In this document: positions 35,597 through 48,005 of the stretch, piece after piece
Numbering within the stretch: position 1 is the first letter of the stretch
Layout: every line of letters begins with the position of its first letter
Assembly: GCF_032062135.1 (NCBI RefSeq)
Contig: NC_092859.1
Span: 89,078,162 to 89,142,161 of the forward strand
Direction of reading: 5' to 3'
Length of the DNA stretch: 64,000 nt
Source of the DNA: Pyxicephalus adspersus
Taxonomy: Eukaryota; Chordata; Amphibia; Anura; Pyxicephalidae
Notes under the pieces: generated by a model
What the model saw: the letters and a program-made list of their open reading frames with translations, nothing else
Database searches by the model: none
What the model was told of the DNA's origin: nothing
Program-made: the position numbers and the translations under genes

Positions 35597-36888
35597 ACTC
35601 AACTGAAAACCAGTTGCATTAGGGATACTATTTATGGCTACAGGTAACAAAGCATTCAAAAATGTGATGATTATACTTGTTCTTTGTTACAAAGTTGGTT
35701 ACCAGTATACTGAACCCTCCAGGCCAAGTCCAGCATATAGATGCTATATAAATGAAAACAGACTCTCTACAGTCACTAATAATGTTAACAAATATCTACA
35801 GTTCCTAACATAACAGGAGAGAATTTCAAACTTTTCCATGTTTTAAGTCATATAAAGGTTCTTGGGAACAGAACTTTTTAGTAATGGCAAAAATGAGGCA
35901 TTTTACCCAAATACTTAAGATTTGTTTGTGTTGATGAGGTATGAATTTCACTTGCAGGTCCACTTTATTCACAGATTTTTGATGAAATGAAGTAAAGAAT
36001 CAAACTTTAGTGCCCTATAAGACTAGTTTTTTTGTGTATATGTGCACAGGGGCTTCACTGTTAACCACCTGTGCATTTTTGCATGTTTTTAGGAAGATTC
36101 AGTGAACAAAAAAAAGAAAAGGCAAAAATAACTCTTTCTAGAGAAAGCTAATTGGCTACTGTTGGTTACTTTACCTTGCACGTCCTCTGTTTATTGCATA
36201 TGGCAGTTTGGCTATATTTGGCCTAAATTGTATGATTTTGTCATTTTTGCTATCCACGGGTTTATTAGTGAACAGTTATTCCATAATATATGCTTTAACA
36301 TATAGGGTGTACAATGCTTGCATAGCTTACCTTGACTTTGATATATGATTATGAAATTCTACCTTAGGCTGTATGTACTGTATACAGAAATGACCCTTTC
36401 AAATGGTTTTCTATATTAAGCCAAAGGAAACACACAAGGGAAAAGAAATATGTCAAGAATTGCTTAGAGCGCTGCTGAAAAGGTATGGTCTGCAAAAATG
36501 AAGTGTACATCACAATATTCCCAAAGCAAAGGGAAAGTTAACTCCTCCATGAGTTAACTCCTAAAGACTAGATAATATATTGAATAATAAAAAAAAAAGA
36601 CAAAATGAACTAGTTTATCAAAATATTATAACCAATCAGTGATATCAATGCTCAAATACTTTGTTGCCCAGCAGCTTCTAGATAATAAAGAAAAGATGAA
36701 AAAAAACACACAGTAAAATTTCGCCTGCATTTCGTTTCAAATTTCTTTCAAAACACGTTTCTTGCTCACCTCTGTGTGATCCAGCAACAGCACTTCTCTT
36801 TCAGTTTATGTGATATCCAGCATCATTTAACACATTTACAGTGAGCCCAGAGCATTATCAACCAGTCCTGTTCTGTTGCATCACTCAT

Positions 36889-37030
36889 ACATGATTATAT
36901 ATGTACATAGAAGGACTGAAAAAAAATATGTCCATCAACTTCAGCCTCCATTATATGAACATGGTGGCTGGTCATTACTGTCAGATTAAGGACCACCCAT
37001 CACAGAATCCAGAAGAAGAGAGGAAGATAC
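36889..37030. repeat. frog interspersed repeat fragment
   Basis: The phrase 'tgtacatagaaggactgaaa' followed by 'tatgtccatcaacttcagcct' matches an interspersed sequence that I recall as frequent in frog genomes ('acatagttgaaaaaagacat...gtccatcaagttcaacct'). The family name is not certain. Confidence 0.5.
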
Positions 37031-37227
37031 TGTAATGTCATGTGAGTAGACAAAACACATCTAGATGTAGGATGCATCCATGCACAGACCCCAGCATGTA
37101 CAGTTTCAATATTTTCTTCCTAAGAAGTAAAAGGCTTTTAATACAAGCACTTGTGGATCTCTTTAGCTGCATGTACTGTGAAGTAATTCATTCTCAATAA
37201 TCACAATAAAGTCTCTAATGTTGGGTT

Positions 37228-37274
37228 TCAGTCTGTATTTGAAAGTTCTAACTGAACTTTCAAACACAGACTGA
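37228..37274. repeat. 20-base inverted repeat, one mismatch, 7-base loop
   Basis: Arms TCAGTCTGTATTTGAAAGTT (37228-37247) and AACTTTCAAACACAGACTGA (37255-37274) pair with one G-T/A difference around loop CTAACTG. Confidence 0.9.
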
Positions 37275-38249
37275 ACTAATTGAACCTGTACTATTTTCAC
37301 ATTTTTCTATTTTAAAACTTTTTTCTAACTTTTAAAAAAATAAAAAAACAAATGATTCAGGATACGTAAACTCCCATACGTATCACATACTGTTGGTGAG
37401 TAGGATGGCTAAAGGTCAACAGAAATGCAGCTCACGCAAGAAATAAATGCGGATACAGCGTACATACAAAGCAAGAAAAGGGGTGTTTTCTAAGATCTAA
37501 GATAAGTGGATCATGATATTACAAGTAACATAAGTTGTCATTAGTTGTATGCTTGTATACCTTGGTCTCCTTTGCAAGTTTGCACTAGTTCACTTAGCTC
37601 TGCATAAATGTATCAGCTAGTAACCTTACATGCCTTTATGTTGTATATATTTTCCTTTTGTATACTGTTACTCCAACCTGAGATAAGGTAGGCATGGTTG
37701 GTGTATGTTATCAGTTGCCTCTTGCATTGACATAAACAGTTGTGGCTTCAAAATAATGGATCTTCATGGTAAAACAAGAAACATTATGCTTATTCACTGT
37801 GTTCTACAATGACACATGCATTAGATTTCTAGGACATTTTATACTAGAAAATGTAAAAAGGATTGCTGCATGAACTGACAGCGACACAATCAGACGATGA
37901 ACTCTCCGTCTCGCTTATGTTTCCTTCTCTGGCTAATGTACAGTATTATCTTGGAATGTAACATACTGAGGGCACAGCAGTCAGAACAATTAAATACTAC
38001 ACTTGAGCAGTTTTTTAGATGTTTCGTTTGGGGAACAGATGAATCTGAAAAGCAGCTGCTGTTCATTTAGAACAAGTTTTTTTGGTTCAAGGAGCATAGT
38101 AAAGAAGGAAATTACACATTCAGTTGCTGTTCTAATTAATTTAAATATTCTTAAAAAACTGTGAATAGTGTTAGATATGCCATCCATAGGATCAGATGCA
38201 ACTGACTGAGGGATGGTATTATGAATATTCATTTTTTTATTAGGCTATA

Positions 38250-38377
38250 ATAATAAAACAGAGAATCTGACATTCCCTCAAACATTCCCTGGTGGAGAAT
38301 ATTCCAGATCTACATTTTTAAATTGATTCTCTAGCAAGGGATGTTTCGGGGAATGTCAGATTCACTGCTTTTTATAT
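38250..38377. mobile_element. MITE family B, copy 1
   Basis: Inverted ends: the left reads GAATCTGACATTCCCT and the right reads GGGAATGTCAGATTC, each bordered by an AT-rich 'ataaaa/tttat' tip. The central phrases (aaacattccctggtggagaa, ttgattctct) match copy 2 at 51117. The family also matches a broken piece at 38425-38465. Confidence 0.75.
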
Positions 38378-38834
38378 AGACCGCTAACTGTTTAAGCCAG
38401 AAAATGTAATCATGGGAATCTTCCTGGTCCATGTGTTTCAATGACAGTGATGAATTCCCCCGGGGGAAGGCCTCTTTCTAACGGTGGTCAGTGAGGAATA
38501 CATAACCCTATATGAAAAGTTCCTTGACATTGGTGGTCTCTGGAAAGTCCCATTCAATAAAAGCCCCCATAATACAGGTAGTCAGTGTCATTCATGTGTT
38601 TCATTGTTCAATAAAAGGAGTTGGATGCTAGAAATCATGAGTTTATATTATGAATTCGGCAATGATCATCAGCAAGTATGTTATATGGTCCTAAATAGTG
38701 TCTTCTTGCGCTTTTTTGTTCCTTTAAAGAAGCGATCTCTCCCATCACACTTGACCAGTAGAAATTAAAAGGAGCTGTGGCAGAGCACAAGGTGGTAAAG
38801 AGGCCAGTGGTTGGTGCTTGCTTAACAGAAAAAA

Positions 38835-39021
38835 GGCCTAATTTAATAAAGCTCTCCAACTCTGGAGAAAATACCTGGAATGGATTCCTTCAAACTCATT
38901 TCCTATTAGTTGGGAAATGTTTTCAATACTGACCAGATCAATTCCAGGTTTGCTGGATCCCCCAGGTTCCCCCATGATAGTCTATCTTCTCCAGCCATAG
39001 AGTGCTTTAAGAAATCAGGCA
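38835..39021. mobile_element. palindromic MITE family A, copy 3
   Basis: Left GGCCTAATTTAATAAAGCTC, centre with TCCTATTAG, right CCAGGTTTGCTGGATCCCCC and a damaged end ATCAGGCAC. About 187 bases. Confidence 0.75.
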
Positions 39022-40018
39022 CAATGTATTTTAGTGCTTGGCAATTTAAGTGTATAGACACCTGATAAGCTAATGGCATTATCACGTTTTAGGAAGGCTA
39101 CAGTTTGCTATTACCCATTTAATGATGTCGGATTAGATTTTATAAACATTTTCATTGTTAAATCCCAACATGAAGTCACATTGCCCTTGATTCTTCCTTT
39201 ATGAGTCCTCATTTTTTAACTTCAATTAATGCTACTGTCCAGGCATTTTTTAGGTTGTACAGTATGTTTTAATGATGCATAAAATTAGCTTGTAAGTAAC
39301 TTTCCCTCTCACCTAAGAAACTGTAATTTAATCATTATTGTGATTTATAGACATCAGATTATAAGTATTAGAGGCCGGAGATAATGTGATATAGCAGTAA
39401 TTTGTAATTCTGTCATATTTTTTTTTTAATCAGAGTATTACCCTTTATATTTATCAGTGTTGGCTTTTATTTAACAAATAAAATGTTTGCATTTTTAGGA
39501 AAAGCCGTTAAATGACCTATTTATTAAAAGTAATTAACCACTAGTGTTACATTTATATAGGTCTGGACACAAAAACCTAAACCAGGTCTGTCCCAAAAGA
39601 AGGATTTATTTTTTAGTTCATAGCAATTTGTATTGTTTGCTTTAAAAACCGTTACAGTTTTATTATAACTCATAAAACTCTAAAATGCAGATTGTGATAC
39701 AAACTTTTTTTTACACATACTTGAATACAAATACAAAGGGGAGTAGTCAACAAGCTTTTGGGCTTCTTCCCAACATCTACAATCTGCTATTTGGTGTCAC
39801 CAATACTAGAAATCTTCATCATACTAAAAGAATATAGTCCAATACCTACTTTGAAATGGCTGCTCCATGGAAAAAAGATGTGTCATCTGACATAACTCAC
39901 CAGCTATTCTTATATGATTTTTACCCTATTTCCCGATCTGATGCATAACCTCCCACATAACCTGAAGAAGCAATTATTGGGAAATGTGTGGGGTTTTAGG
40001 ACTTACCTGAACCTATGT

Positions 40019-40233
40019 GCCTGATTTAAGCTCTCCAAGGCTGAAGAGGATACATTTTCATCAGTGAAGCTGGGTGATCCAGCAAAACAGGAATGGATCT
40101 GCTGCAGCATTGAAAACAATTGCTAATAGAAAATGACTTTTAGGAAATCTATTACAGGTTTGCTGGATCACCCAGATTTACTAATGAAAGCGTATCCAGC
40201 ATATCCTCTCCAGAGCTTTATTAAATCAGGCCC
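40019..40233. mobile_element. palindromic MITE family A, copy 4
   Basis: A near-complete copy: GCCTGATTTAAGCTCTCCAA at the left, GAATGGATCTGCTGCAGCAT and AACAATTGCTAATAG in the centre, GGTTTGCTGGATCACCCAG and TTATTAAATCAGGCCC at the right. About 215 bases. Confidence 0.8.
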
Positions 40234-41737
40234 AATGTATCAATAATACATAATTCTAATATGTTTATGCTAATACATTTTCCTGCTCTCTTACATATCA
40301 CAGCATTCTTACATTTCTCCCACCAAGGATGCCACCCTTTATAACATAGTTAGATAAACTGTGTTTTTTCTTAATTGGCTACAAAAGAAAAACACTTGAT
40401 TTATTGGGTGGTTATATGCTCCCATGGGCACTGGTCTTGCCCCCTTTAAATTGGAAACTGCTCAAAATGTTTATAAAGCTTACACTTACTGTGTGCCAGT
40501 ATGTATCTTGTTTTACAAAATATCCTTATGTTATTACCTATGTGTGAGTGATGGATCCTATTTTCTCTGCAGTCCTTTCATTTGTCATGGTAGATAAATG
40601 CTATCTCATTCTAGGAGACCTTGGCTACAATATAATGGTTAAGTACATATTTAATGGCTTTGATAAATGTAGGCAATTTAGAAACTGTTTTCCTAGTAGT
40701 GATCAGTTTTTGTCTGGGTATCAAATCGTTTTATGCAGAAATTAGCCTTTAAACGGCATTTGAAATATTGCTGACAAAGAGGTAAAATGTGACAGCACAG
40801 CTGAATTGTGGTTCATGTGGTCAATATCTTTGAGATTTACTATGTTGTACTTTGCTAGAGTTCTAAAGTGTGAATACAAATAAGGAGATATAAACATAAC
40901 TATCTACATCAATAATGATTTATCCTTACTTTAGCTACAAGCTTGTTTCTATAATAAATCCCAAGGAGATGCAGTATATGATTGTTATGGGTTACAAACT
41001 GACACAATATAAATTTGTACTACTAGCCATGACTTCAGCAGTCTTTATCTGTACTAATGCAACATGTTCTTCTACACAACAATACATAGTTTTTTAGTGA
41101 ATTGGCATATGCTAAGGAGTTTTGTTAGCTTTTACTTATATCTAGTATAATTAACCTTTTATCTAGCACCATTACAACTACTGGTGGTACTATCAAAGCT
41201 TAGGAGGTACCTCATGACATCAATTTATTTAAAATGTTATTATCTAATGTTATTATCTTTTGTGATTAATGAAGAATTAATTTAGGGTGTTGGTAAACTA
41301 TGTGATCACTTGTTTAAGTTCAAATTGACTAACAAGTCTCCCCCCCCCCCACCTGACTAATCCTGTGCCTCAAGCGGCTTTTTGTGTGCTGCTTAGTACA
41401 TCAAGATTAAGAGTTGGAAAAGACTAATCTCCCAATATATATCCCCCCTACACTGAGATAACCTGAAAGCTCTAATAATTTCTGGGTTCAGAGTTCGAGC
41501 GATCGCAATAGCTAGGGATGTTATAGATTGGGCACTCTGTGTCCCTGATCTGAAGACAGAGGAGGAATTTTGTGCTTATTTAAACTATTGCTCTATCCTT
41601 TAAGCATACATGTCACTATCTGGGTTGACTCTTACATAAAGGTATGTCTGCCTCGTTGTTCCAAATGAAATATAAAAAGGTATATGTGAAGTCAGCACAA
41701 ACACATACATAAATAATTCCATTTATGCATACATCTT

Positions 41738-41850
41738 AGTAGTGATCTCCCCAGCTCCTTTTAGGTGGATGCATCACCTGGCACTTTTCAGTAACCACCT
41801 GGCTGTTTTTAGATGGTTACTGAAAAGTTGTGTCACAGTACAGAAGCTTT
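41738..41850 (-). repeat. dispersed MITE-like repeat, copy 2 (inverted relative to 13603)
   Basis: Reads tctccccagctccttttagg, then cctggcacttttcagtaacc and acctggctgttttt. It is the reverse complement of the right half of 13603-13768. Confidence 0.6.
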
Positions 41851-43209
41851 CATCTGCCTACAGCTGCTTTCCACCCATCTTAAAAACAAAGGATCATGAA
41901 TTTGTTTTTTTTCTACATTGATCTTTTTCATTTCACTAACACATAGGTCACTAAAGGTCCCGCTCTTTCAGAAAATATATGCCTTGTGGCATGTTTTGGT
42001 ATTTTTCTAAGTTCATTATTGAAGTTTATTTACGCATGGAAAAAATGAAAAGAAAAAAAAATATGCAACCCTAGGTCAAAATGAGAACTGGAGTCTCTCA
42101 TATCTAACTCCGTTCTTTTGAGAATCTAATTTATCATGACTTTTTTGTCTATTACAAGCTTCATTAAGTAACATACATGTTAAATGGGGAAGCAAAAAAG
42201 TCTTTGTTTTAAATATGACTTTTATAACTAGTTCCCCAGACCCCATGGACCTGGTCTGTGAGTAATTGTACCCTTGGCACCCAATTTAGTGTTGCTTGTT
42301 ACAGATGCTTGACATTGTTGTTACCAGATAATCAGGAGCTTATTAACAGTGGAGGAAGTGATCATATTTTGATCTTACACTAGTTTCACTGATGGTTTTT
42401 ATTTTCACAAAATGAAAACTGTTTACAGCACAATTTTCAGATCTATGTCCATCTGCTTTGTTCTGGTGAACACTATTTTTCTAGTGGATGTTTATAATAT
42501 AATGATATTCTCAAAATCTGATCAGGATTCATAAAACACTTACATATAGACTGATATTTGCCAAATGTAACATTTGCTGCTTTTACATTCTAAGGGTTAT
42601 AAATAATGAGAATCTGGCTGACATGAATGTTCCTGATAGGGAGCGTGAATGATCCTGATTGGGCAACTGTTCCTAGATTCCCTTTAGAATTATAAATAGG
42701 TCTCCAAGCTGCATCAGGCACAACATAATACATATAATATAATAAATAAAGTATTCTAGTATTCCGTTCATCAATTTATGACTTTATTCACTTTTGCTAT
42801 ATGTCCACTGACTATAATATTATGTTTTGCTGTCAAAGACTTAGCCTGTATGGTGCTTTTGGTCAGGCAGAAAGGAGAATAGTGTGATTACCAGCAGGGT
42901 ATATGGGACAGTGACCTGTGCAAGGTAATATTCTGTTTCCATGTTCTCGTTGTATCAGTGTTTGCTCACATTTGGAACCTTCACAACATAATATAACAAT
43001 GTTTTAACTTAGTGATAATGTATGTGTCAAGCATAGAATAAGAGGGGTCTCGGAAAACGTCCTAAAACGAAATGCTTATATTTTTATTTTTGGTATTTAT
43101 GCAAGTATAAAACAAAAGATACAGAGTTGCTCTTAGCTGATAAGATGCATTTGGCAGTCCAATCAGTGGTAACAAAGTACAACATTAATTGCATTTTCTT
43201 CTTTTGCAG

Positions 43210-43342
43210 TTGGGATGACAGCAGTTCTGCAAGTAGTGGCCTTAGTGACACACTGGACAACCTCAGCACAGATGACCTAAATACTTCCTCTCTCGGTTCT
43301 TATTCCAACACTGGCTCTCCTAGGAAAACCAATCAAGCACAA
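43210..43342 (+). CDS. nav3: NAV3 exon, residues 567-611
   Basis: A 133-base exon with acceptor tttgcag and donor CAA|GTAAGT. It completes the Ser codon from 29486 and encodes SWDDSSSASSGLSDTLDNLS, TDDLNTSSLGSYSNTGSPRK and TNQAQ. WDDSSS..SSGLSDTLDN is diagnostic of navigators (WDESSSISSGLSDASDN in NAV1). Exit is in phase 0. Confidence 0.95.
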
Positions 43343-44171
43343 GTAAGTGCAAGTACTCAAAGATGGTAAAAGCGGGAAGATATATATAAATATCTCCTGA
43401 TATGCTGCACCCTGATAGTATAGTATTTTAGCACTACCTGAAGCTCATGCAGCTAAAGCAATGCACCTTTTATTTACCAGTCTGGTGAGTGGAGTTAGCT
43501 GTGGAGTCTATTAATGGTGCCAACATCACAAATTCTACAGCAGCAAAGTTGACATTGCTTTAGTAAATTCAGTGATGTAAAATAAGAGTCTTATCATTCA
43601 ATACAAAAGATATCCAGATTAATTTACAACATGTTTGAGGGTGTATTTGGAGAGAGAGAACAATCTTACTGCTATGTGTTCTTTTATGTAAATGTTGTTA
43701 AACCCTAAGTACCCACTGACACCAGTTCACATCTTAATGTTTTAGGAACATGGAACATATGCATTATTAAAGCGCAACAGGATGAACAGGTGTGGAACCC
43801 TAATAACAATCATAACAAGCAATTCATGCATATGACAGATTCAATAGCAAGGCAAGGAAGGGGAGGAGGCATAATTTTCAGGAAATACATGATTACCCTC
43901 TACAATATCTATATTTGTATAGGCATACATACTTTTGAAACATTATGTTAATGACAGCATTTTTGATGTAGCTTAAATAAATACATTGAAATCCAAGCCT
44001 TCAAAAAGATGTTGGCCGTCATGCTTTTGCTTTGATTATATGACTCACTGTTTCATCTATTGCATCGAGACCTGGTAATTCAAGTATCTGAAAAAAAGAA
44101 TACAACAATTTGTTTACATATATGTATGTTTGTACCTACAAAAAAGACTAAAATATTTGATATTTTTGCAG
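43343..44171 (+). other. nav3: nav3 intron (829 bases)
   Basis: Plain intron; nothing that I can name. The acceptor is tttgcag at 44171. Confidence 0.85.
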
Positions 44172-44439
44172 CCTAAAACAGATGCTGAGAAACGTTCCTT
44201 GACAGGACTGGAATCATGGTCTAATGAAGAGTTAAAAAAACAAGATGATGAGTATGACCTAAGCACAGAATCTGGGAAATGGAAAGGCCTTTCGTCTGGT
44301 TTATCGGAGGATTCTGATAAAGGGGGGCAGAAATCACTTTCTATCTCCCAGACTGGATCATGGAGACGTGGTATGACTGCTCAGATTGGCACAACGTCAT
44401 CAAGACACAAATCGGGAAGTAGTTCCTTAAAAACAGCAG
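44172..44439 (+). CDS. nav3: NAV3 exon, residues 612-701
   Basis: A 268-base exon, donor G|GTATGC. It encodes PKTDAEKRSLTGLESW, an acidic EELKKQDDEYDLS, SGKWKGLSSGLSEDSDKGGQ, KSLSISQTGSWRRGMTAQ and SRHKSGSSSLKTA. This aligns with human NAV3 (TDSEKRSTTDETW ... SLSVSQTGSWRRGMSAQ). It is Ser-rich and disordered in character. Its second half is polar with scattered basic residues. It enters in phase 0 and leaves in phase 1. Confidence 0.95.
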
Positions 44440-45191
44440 GTATGCAGCACAATAAAATCAGCATTTGCCATGCAGTGTCATTAAATTCCAACCAAACCAG
44501 CAGTTTTCCCCCACAGTAATTTTATGAAAACTAGATGTCCCTAGTCTGATGGCCACATTATTTAACCTGCTTCTTCTGTGCCTAGGTCCTGGACCCACCC
44601 CCGCTTATTACTGAGCTAATGTGTCCTTCTGTTTCCCTATCCAGTAAGCAAGATTTTTGTCAGTACAGTACTTGAATGGCCCCTTGTACTGCTTCTTCCT
44701 CTCTTACTTCAGACATGCTGTACGGAGACTGTAGGAAGCTGACACCAAATCAAATTGATGTGCTTACACTGCTTACATTTAAGAAATTTGACTAATTTAA
44801 ATCAAACATATCTGTCTATAGATCTGCTTTTAGGTAATATTTCCAATTCTAAGTGTATAATGTACATTGGGTAACCGTTCTAACATTAAGCCTATGGGCC
44901 TGATTTATGAAAGCTCTCCAAGGCTGGAGAAGATACACTTTCATCAGTGAACCTGGGTGATCCAGCAAACCTGAAATAGAGCTGGTCCAGGATTAAAAAC
45001 ATTTGCTAACAAATAGCAAATGACTGATGCAATTGTATCCTCTCCAGCCTTGGAGAGCTTTCATAAATCAGGCCCTATGTGTTAAATTGCAACTTATTAA
45101 AGCCTATTCTGAACCATGTTGCTAATACCTTTTCTTGATTTCACTGTCTGGTGTAAAATGATTTCACCTTTCAATATTTATTTGTCAACAG
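44440..45191 (+). other. nav3: nav3 intron (752 bases) with MITE family A copy 5
   Basis: The MITE at 44896-45075 fills a quarter of this intron and ends only 116 bases before the acceptor. Otherwise plain intron. Confidence 0.85.
44896..45075. mobile_element. palindromic MITE family A, copy 5, best ends
   Basis: Ends are GGGCCTGATTTATGAAAGC and GCTTTCATAAATCAGGCCC, an exact inverted repeat over 19 bases. Inside, CTCTCCAAGGCTGGAGAAGA on the left is mirrored by TCTCCAGCCTTGGAGAG on the right. TAT lies just outside both ends (44893-44895 and 45076-45078), a possible 3-base duplication, which would suit a Harbinger-type element, but the other copies do not confirm it. Confidence 0.85.
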
Positions 45192-45882
45192 GCAAAACGG
45201 ATGACATTAAAGCATCGGAAAAAGTCAAAACACCACTCAAAGGCGGACCACTCCAACGATCACCCTCAGATGCAGGAAAGAGCAGTGGGGATGAAGGCAA
45301 AAAGCCACCTTCAGGAATTGCAAGACCTGCAGCCACTGGCTCATTTGGCTTTAAGAAAGCTGGGGTAGGCTCAGCAAACATAACTGCAGGAGGTGCAACT
45401 CTGACTAGTGGATCCGCAACTCTTGGGAAAATACCAAAATCGGCAGCAATTGCAGGAAAAGAGGCCGGCAGAAAAACTAGTCTTGATGGCTCACAAAATC
45501 AAGATGATGGAGTATTACTGGCCAACTCAAAAGCTACGCTCCAATATCGTAGTTTACCTCGTCCCTCTAAGTCCAGTACAAGTGGTATCCCTGGTAGAGG
45601 TGGACATAGATCCAGCACTAGTAGTATTGACTCCAATGTAAGCAGTAAATCAGCAGGGGCAGGCGGCAAGCTTAGAGAACCCTCAAAAATGGCCTCAGAG
45701 CGTTCCAGTCCTGTCAACATCAACCAAACTGACAAAGAGAAGGAAAAAGTGTCAGATTCTGAAAGTGTTTCATTGTCAGGCTCTGCTAAATCAAGTCCGA
45801 CATCAGCCAGTGCCTGTGGTGCTCAAAGCTTGAGGCAGCCAGGATCAAAATATCCTGACATTGCTTCACCAACATTCCGGAG
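45192..45882 (+). CDS. nav3: NAV3 large Ser/Gly-rich exon, residues 701-931
   Basis: A 691-base exon, acceptor tcaacag, donor AG|GTAAGA. It encodes KTDDIKASEKVKTPLKGG, LQRSPSDAGKSSGDEGKKPP, SGIARPAATGSFGFKKAG, SGSATLGKIPKSAAIAG, GRKTSLDGSQNQDDG, LQYRSLPRPSKSSTSGIPGR, GGHRSSTSSIDSNVSSKSAG, NQTDKEKEKVSDSESVSLSG and GSKYPDIASPTFRR, all close to NAV3. An SxIP tetrapeptide (SGIP, 45581-45592) sits in a basic stretch and may bind EB proteins. The many Ser-Pro sites are likely phosphorylation targets, by family knowledge. The exon is common to both isoforms. Confidence 0.95.
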
Positions 45883-47943
45883 GTAAGAATCACACTACTC
45901 ATGTTTTTATATTTTGTGTTTAACACGTTTGCAATACTTCACAATGAACACAGGTAAAACATACAATGACACAATGGGTAAATATGTGTTAGGGCAGAAT
46001 TTAGGGTTAAAGAAAGTTCCGACTAATTGTCTAACAGGACTAGTGCAAGTATTGGTTATATAATTTTGTTGTCCATGTATCTCTGTTTTTTTACAACTTT
46101 TTGCTAATTGTATTCCTGGGGCATGAAACAGCTAATTAGAGGTGTTCCTGTGTATGGTATCCAGAGATATGTTGGAAGGCATGAGAGTAGTAGTTACAGC
46201 CCAGCCATGTTGCTTTTCTAACCATATGTAAAATATATGTAAAAAGAGCACCAACAGTCCTAGTAAGTTCTTGCATGTTGACCTAACATAATAGCTTGTT
46301 ATCCACAAGTAGTTTTATTTTTTTCAGGATGGTTAGTAATCAGTCTTGCAAGATAACTTTTTTCCCAATGTGGTTAAAAAAAATGCTGCAAGCAAAATAT
46401 ATCTAAGTCGGTACTTGCAATTGATTAGGCCACCATAGACCTATTTGTAAATAGTAGCTCCATGATTAGAAAAGGTATGTTTGGTCACAGAACAACTTTA
46501 TCTGCTTAAGTATTATTGTTTCTGCGTGTGTGCTTTTTAATAACTTTAAAAATACTACCTTGAAACCAAATGCTCAAATCTTTTATTAGATCTAGACATA
46601 GTAGTTTTGTAACAAACCGTTAAAGTGCTGTTTGTTCATAACAGTGACTTGACCCAGATGAATGTCTTGGTGAGACCAGCAGCCAACCAATATCTGACCC
46701 AGACAACTTAACAGGCGGGGGGGTGGCAGGAGTGTTTAGCTTGGTCACTATGGCTCTAGAGGCTGTGATACCTTGAGACTGATTTACTAACTAATGTTCA
46801 AACAAAATGAATAAATAGGAATTTGCTTTTCCACGTTTGCTTTTTTTGGACATTTTTGACTCCTTTAATGAATCAGCCACAATATCTTGAGCGTTTACCA
46901 AGTAGAGTCTGGGTTGCATGAACTGGCAATAAATAAGTAACAAATGTAAATTCTTCATGTCTGTGAAAAACAGTTGGATGAAATTTGCTCAACTCAAATG
47001 TATAAAATTGCTTTCCTAAAGCGTGAAATATTATGTATGCATTTTGAAAAATATATTTCATACAACTTTGAGAGAAAATTAAGTAACCTAATTCTGGTTA
47101 AAGAAAAAAAGGATCAATTCTCCAAGGATAAAATGCAGTAATATCTGTAGATATAGATTAGATTTTCTACCTTCTGACAAAGGTTGCGTGCTTCTCATAT
47201 ACATCATTAAAACAGAATCTAATCTATTCCACAATTTCCCACCTGGCTTATTAGTGATAATGTGAATACTTACCATGAGATAACGTGCATGCCTTCCATG
47301 TTAATCTTACTAAGCAGTCTATCCTCAACATTACCGGCCTAAAAATCATTTTAAAATGTCTGACTCCCTCTTGTGGGTGAATGTAGAACTGTTCATCCTG
47401 AATTTATGAAAGTAGTTCTGTAACAGCAAGTGAAATTGGGTTCTGTTCACATATATGACATATACGCTATTTTTTCCTTGTTCATTTTTAATTTTTCTTT
47501 CCCAAAATGTTAGTTCTGATCAATAAATAAACCATAACTGTAATATAGTTTGCTTATATCATTAATGAGTATTTCATTATTAAAAATCATTGTTCTCATA
47601 ATTCATTATTTTATTTGAAAACAATGGTTCATTATTCTGGTCTCCTCCATAGATGCCTAAAACAATTAAAGCCAGAAGCTAGGATTACTGACATGGATAA
47701 AATATTTTATGGAGCAATATCTTTGTCTTTTACATGCTAAACTCCTTAACCAAAGCATAACTATGTCTTACATGATCTGAATTTAGTTATGCATAATAAG
47801 CCTTAAAAACAAAACTTTAAGGCTCTGGGACCAATACTGAATAATGCCCCTTACCATATTTAGACTCTTGGTTCAAAGGCTGTTCATCTTTTTAAACTTT
47901 CTTTTAATACAAACAAGTTTTTAATATGTTGTAAGCACACAGG

Positions 47944-47975
<32 letters not shown>

Positions 47976-48005
47976 CAGTGATGTGATTTTTGTCCTATTT
48001 TACAG
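45883..48005 (+). other. nav3: nav3 intron (2.1 kb)
   Basis: AT-rich intron with no named repeat apart from a TA microsatellite at 47945-47973, 32 bases before the acceptor. Confidence 0.85.
47945..47973. repeat. TA microsatellite close to a splice acceptor
   Basis: About 14 TA units, then tccagtgatgtgatttttgt and a short pyrimidine tract to the acceptor at 48005. Confidence 0.95.

Larger units (their letters stand above)
29487..43209 (+). other. nav3: nav3 intron (13.7 kb), exonless, with transposon remains
   Basis: The longest uninterrupted non-coding stretch. Contents that I can support: a Tc1 relic at 31110-31760, a truncated MITE end at 32010, a dispersed repeat at 33055-33270, three short tandem units near 35571, a frog interspersed repeat near 36889-37030, a hairpin at 37228-37274, MITE family B copy 1 at 38250-38377, MITE family A copies 3 and 4, a copy of the 13603 repeat at 41738-41850, and a 10-base C run at 41341. 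I find no coding exon between 29487 and 43209. Confidence 0.8.

Noticed and set aside
37228..37274. miRNA precursor
   Set aside because: Stem is only 20 bases without lower stem; below the usual precursor length.
45178..45735. Minus-strand and shifted frames over the 691-base exon
   Set aside because: Shadows; only the plus-strand frame matches NAV3 and has fitting splice phases.
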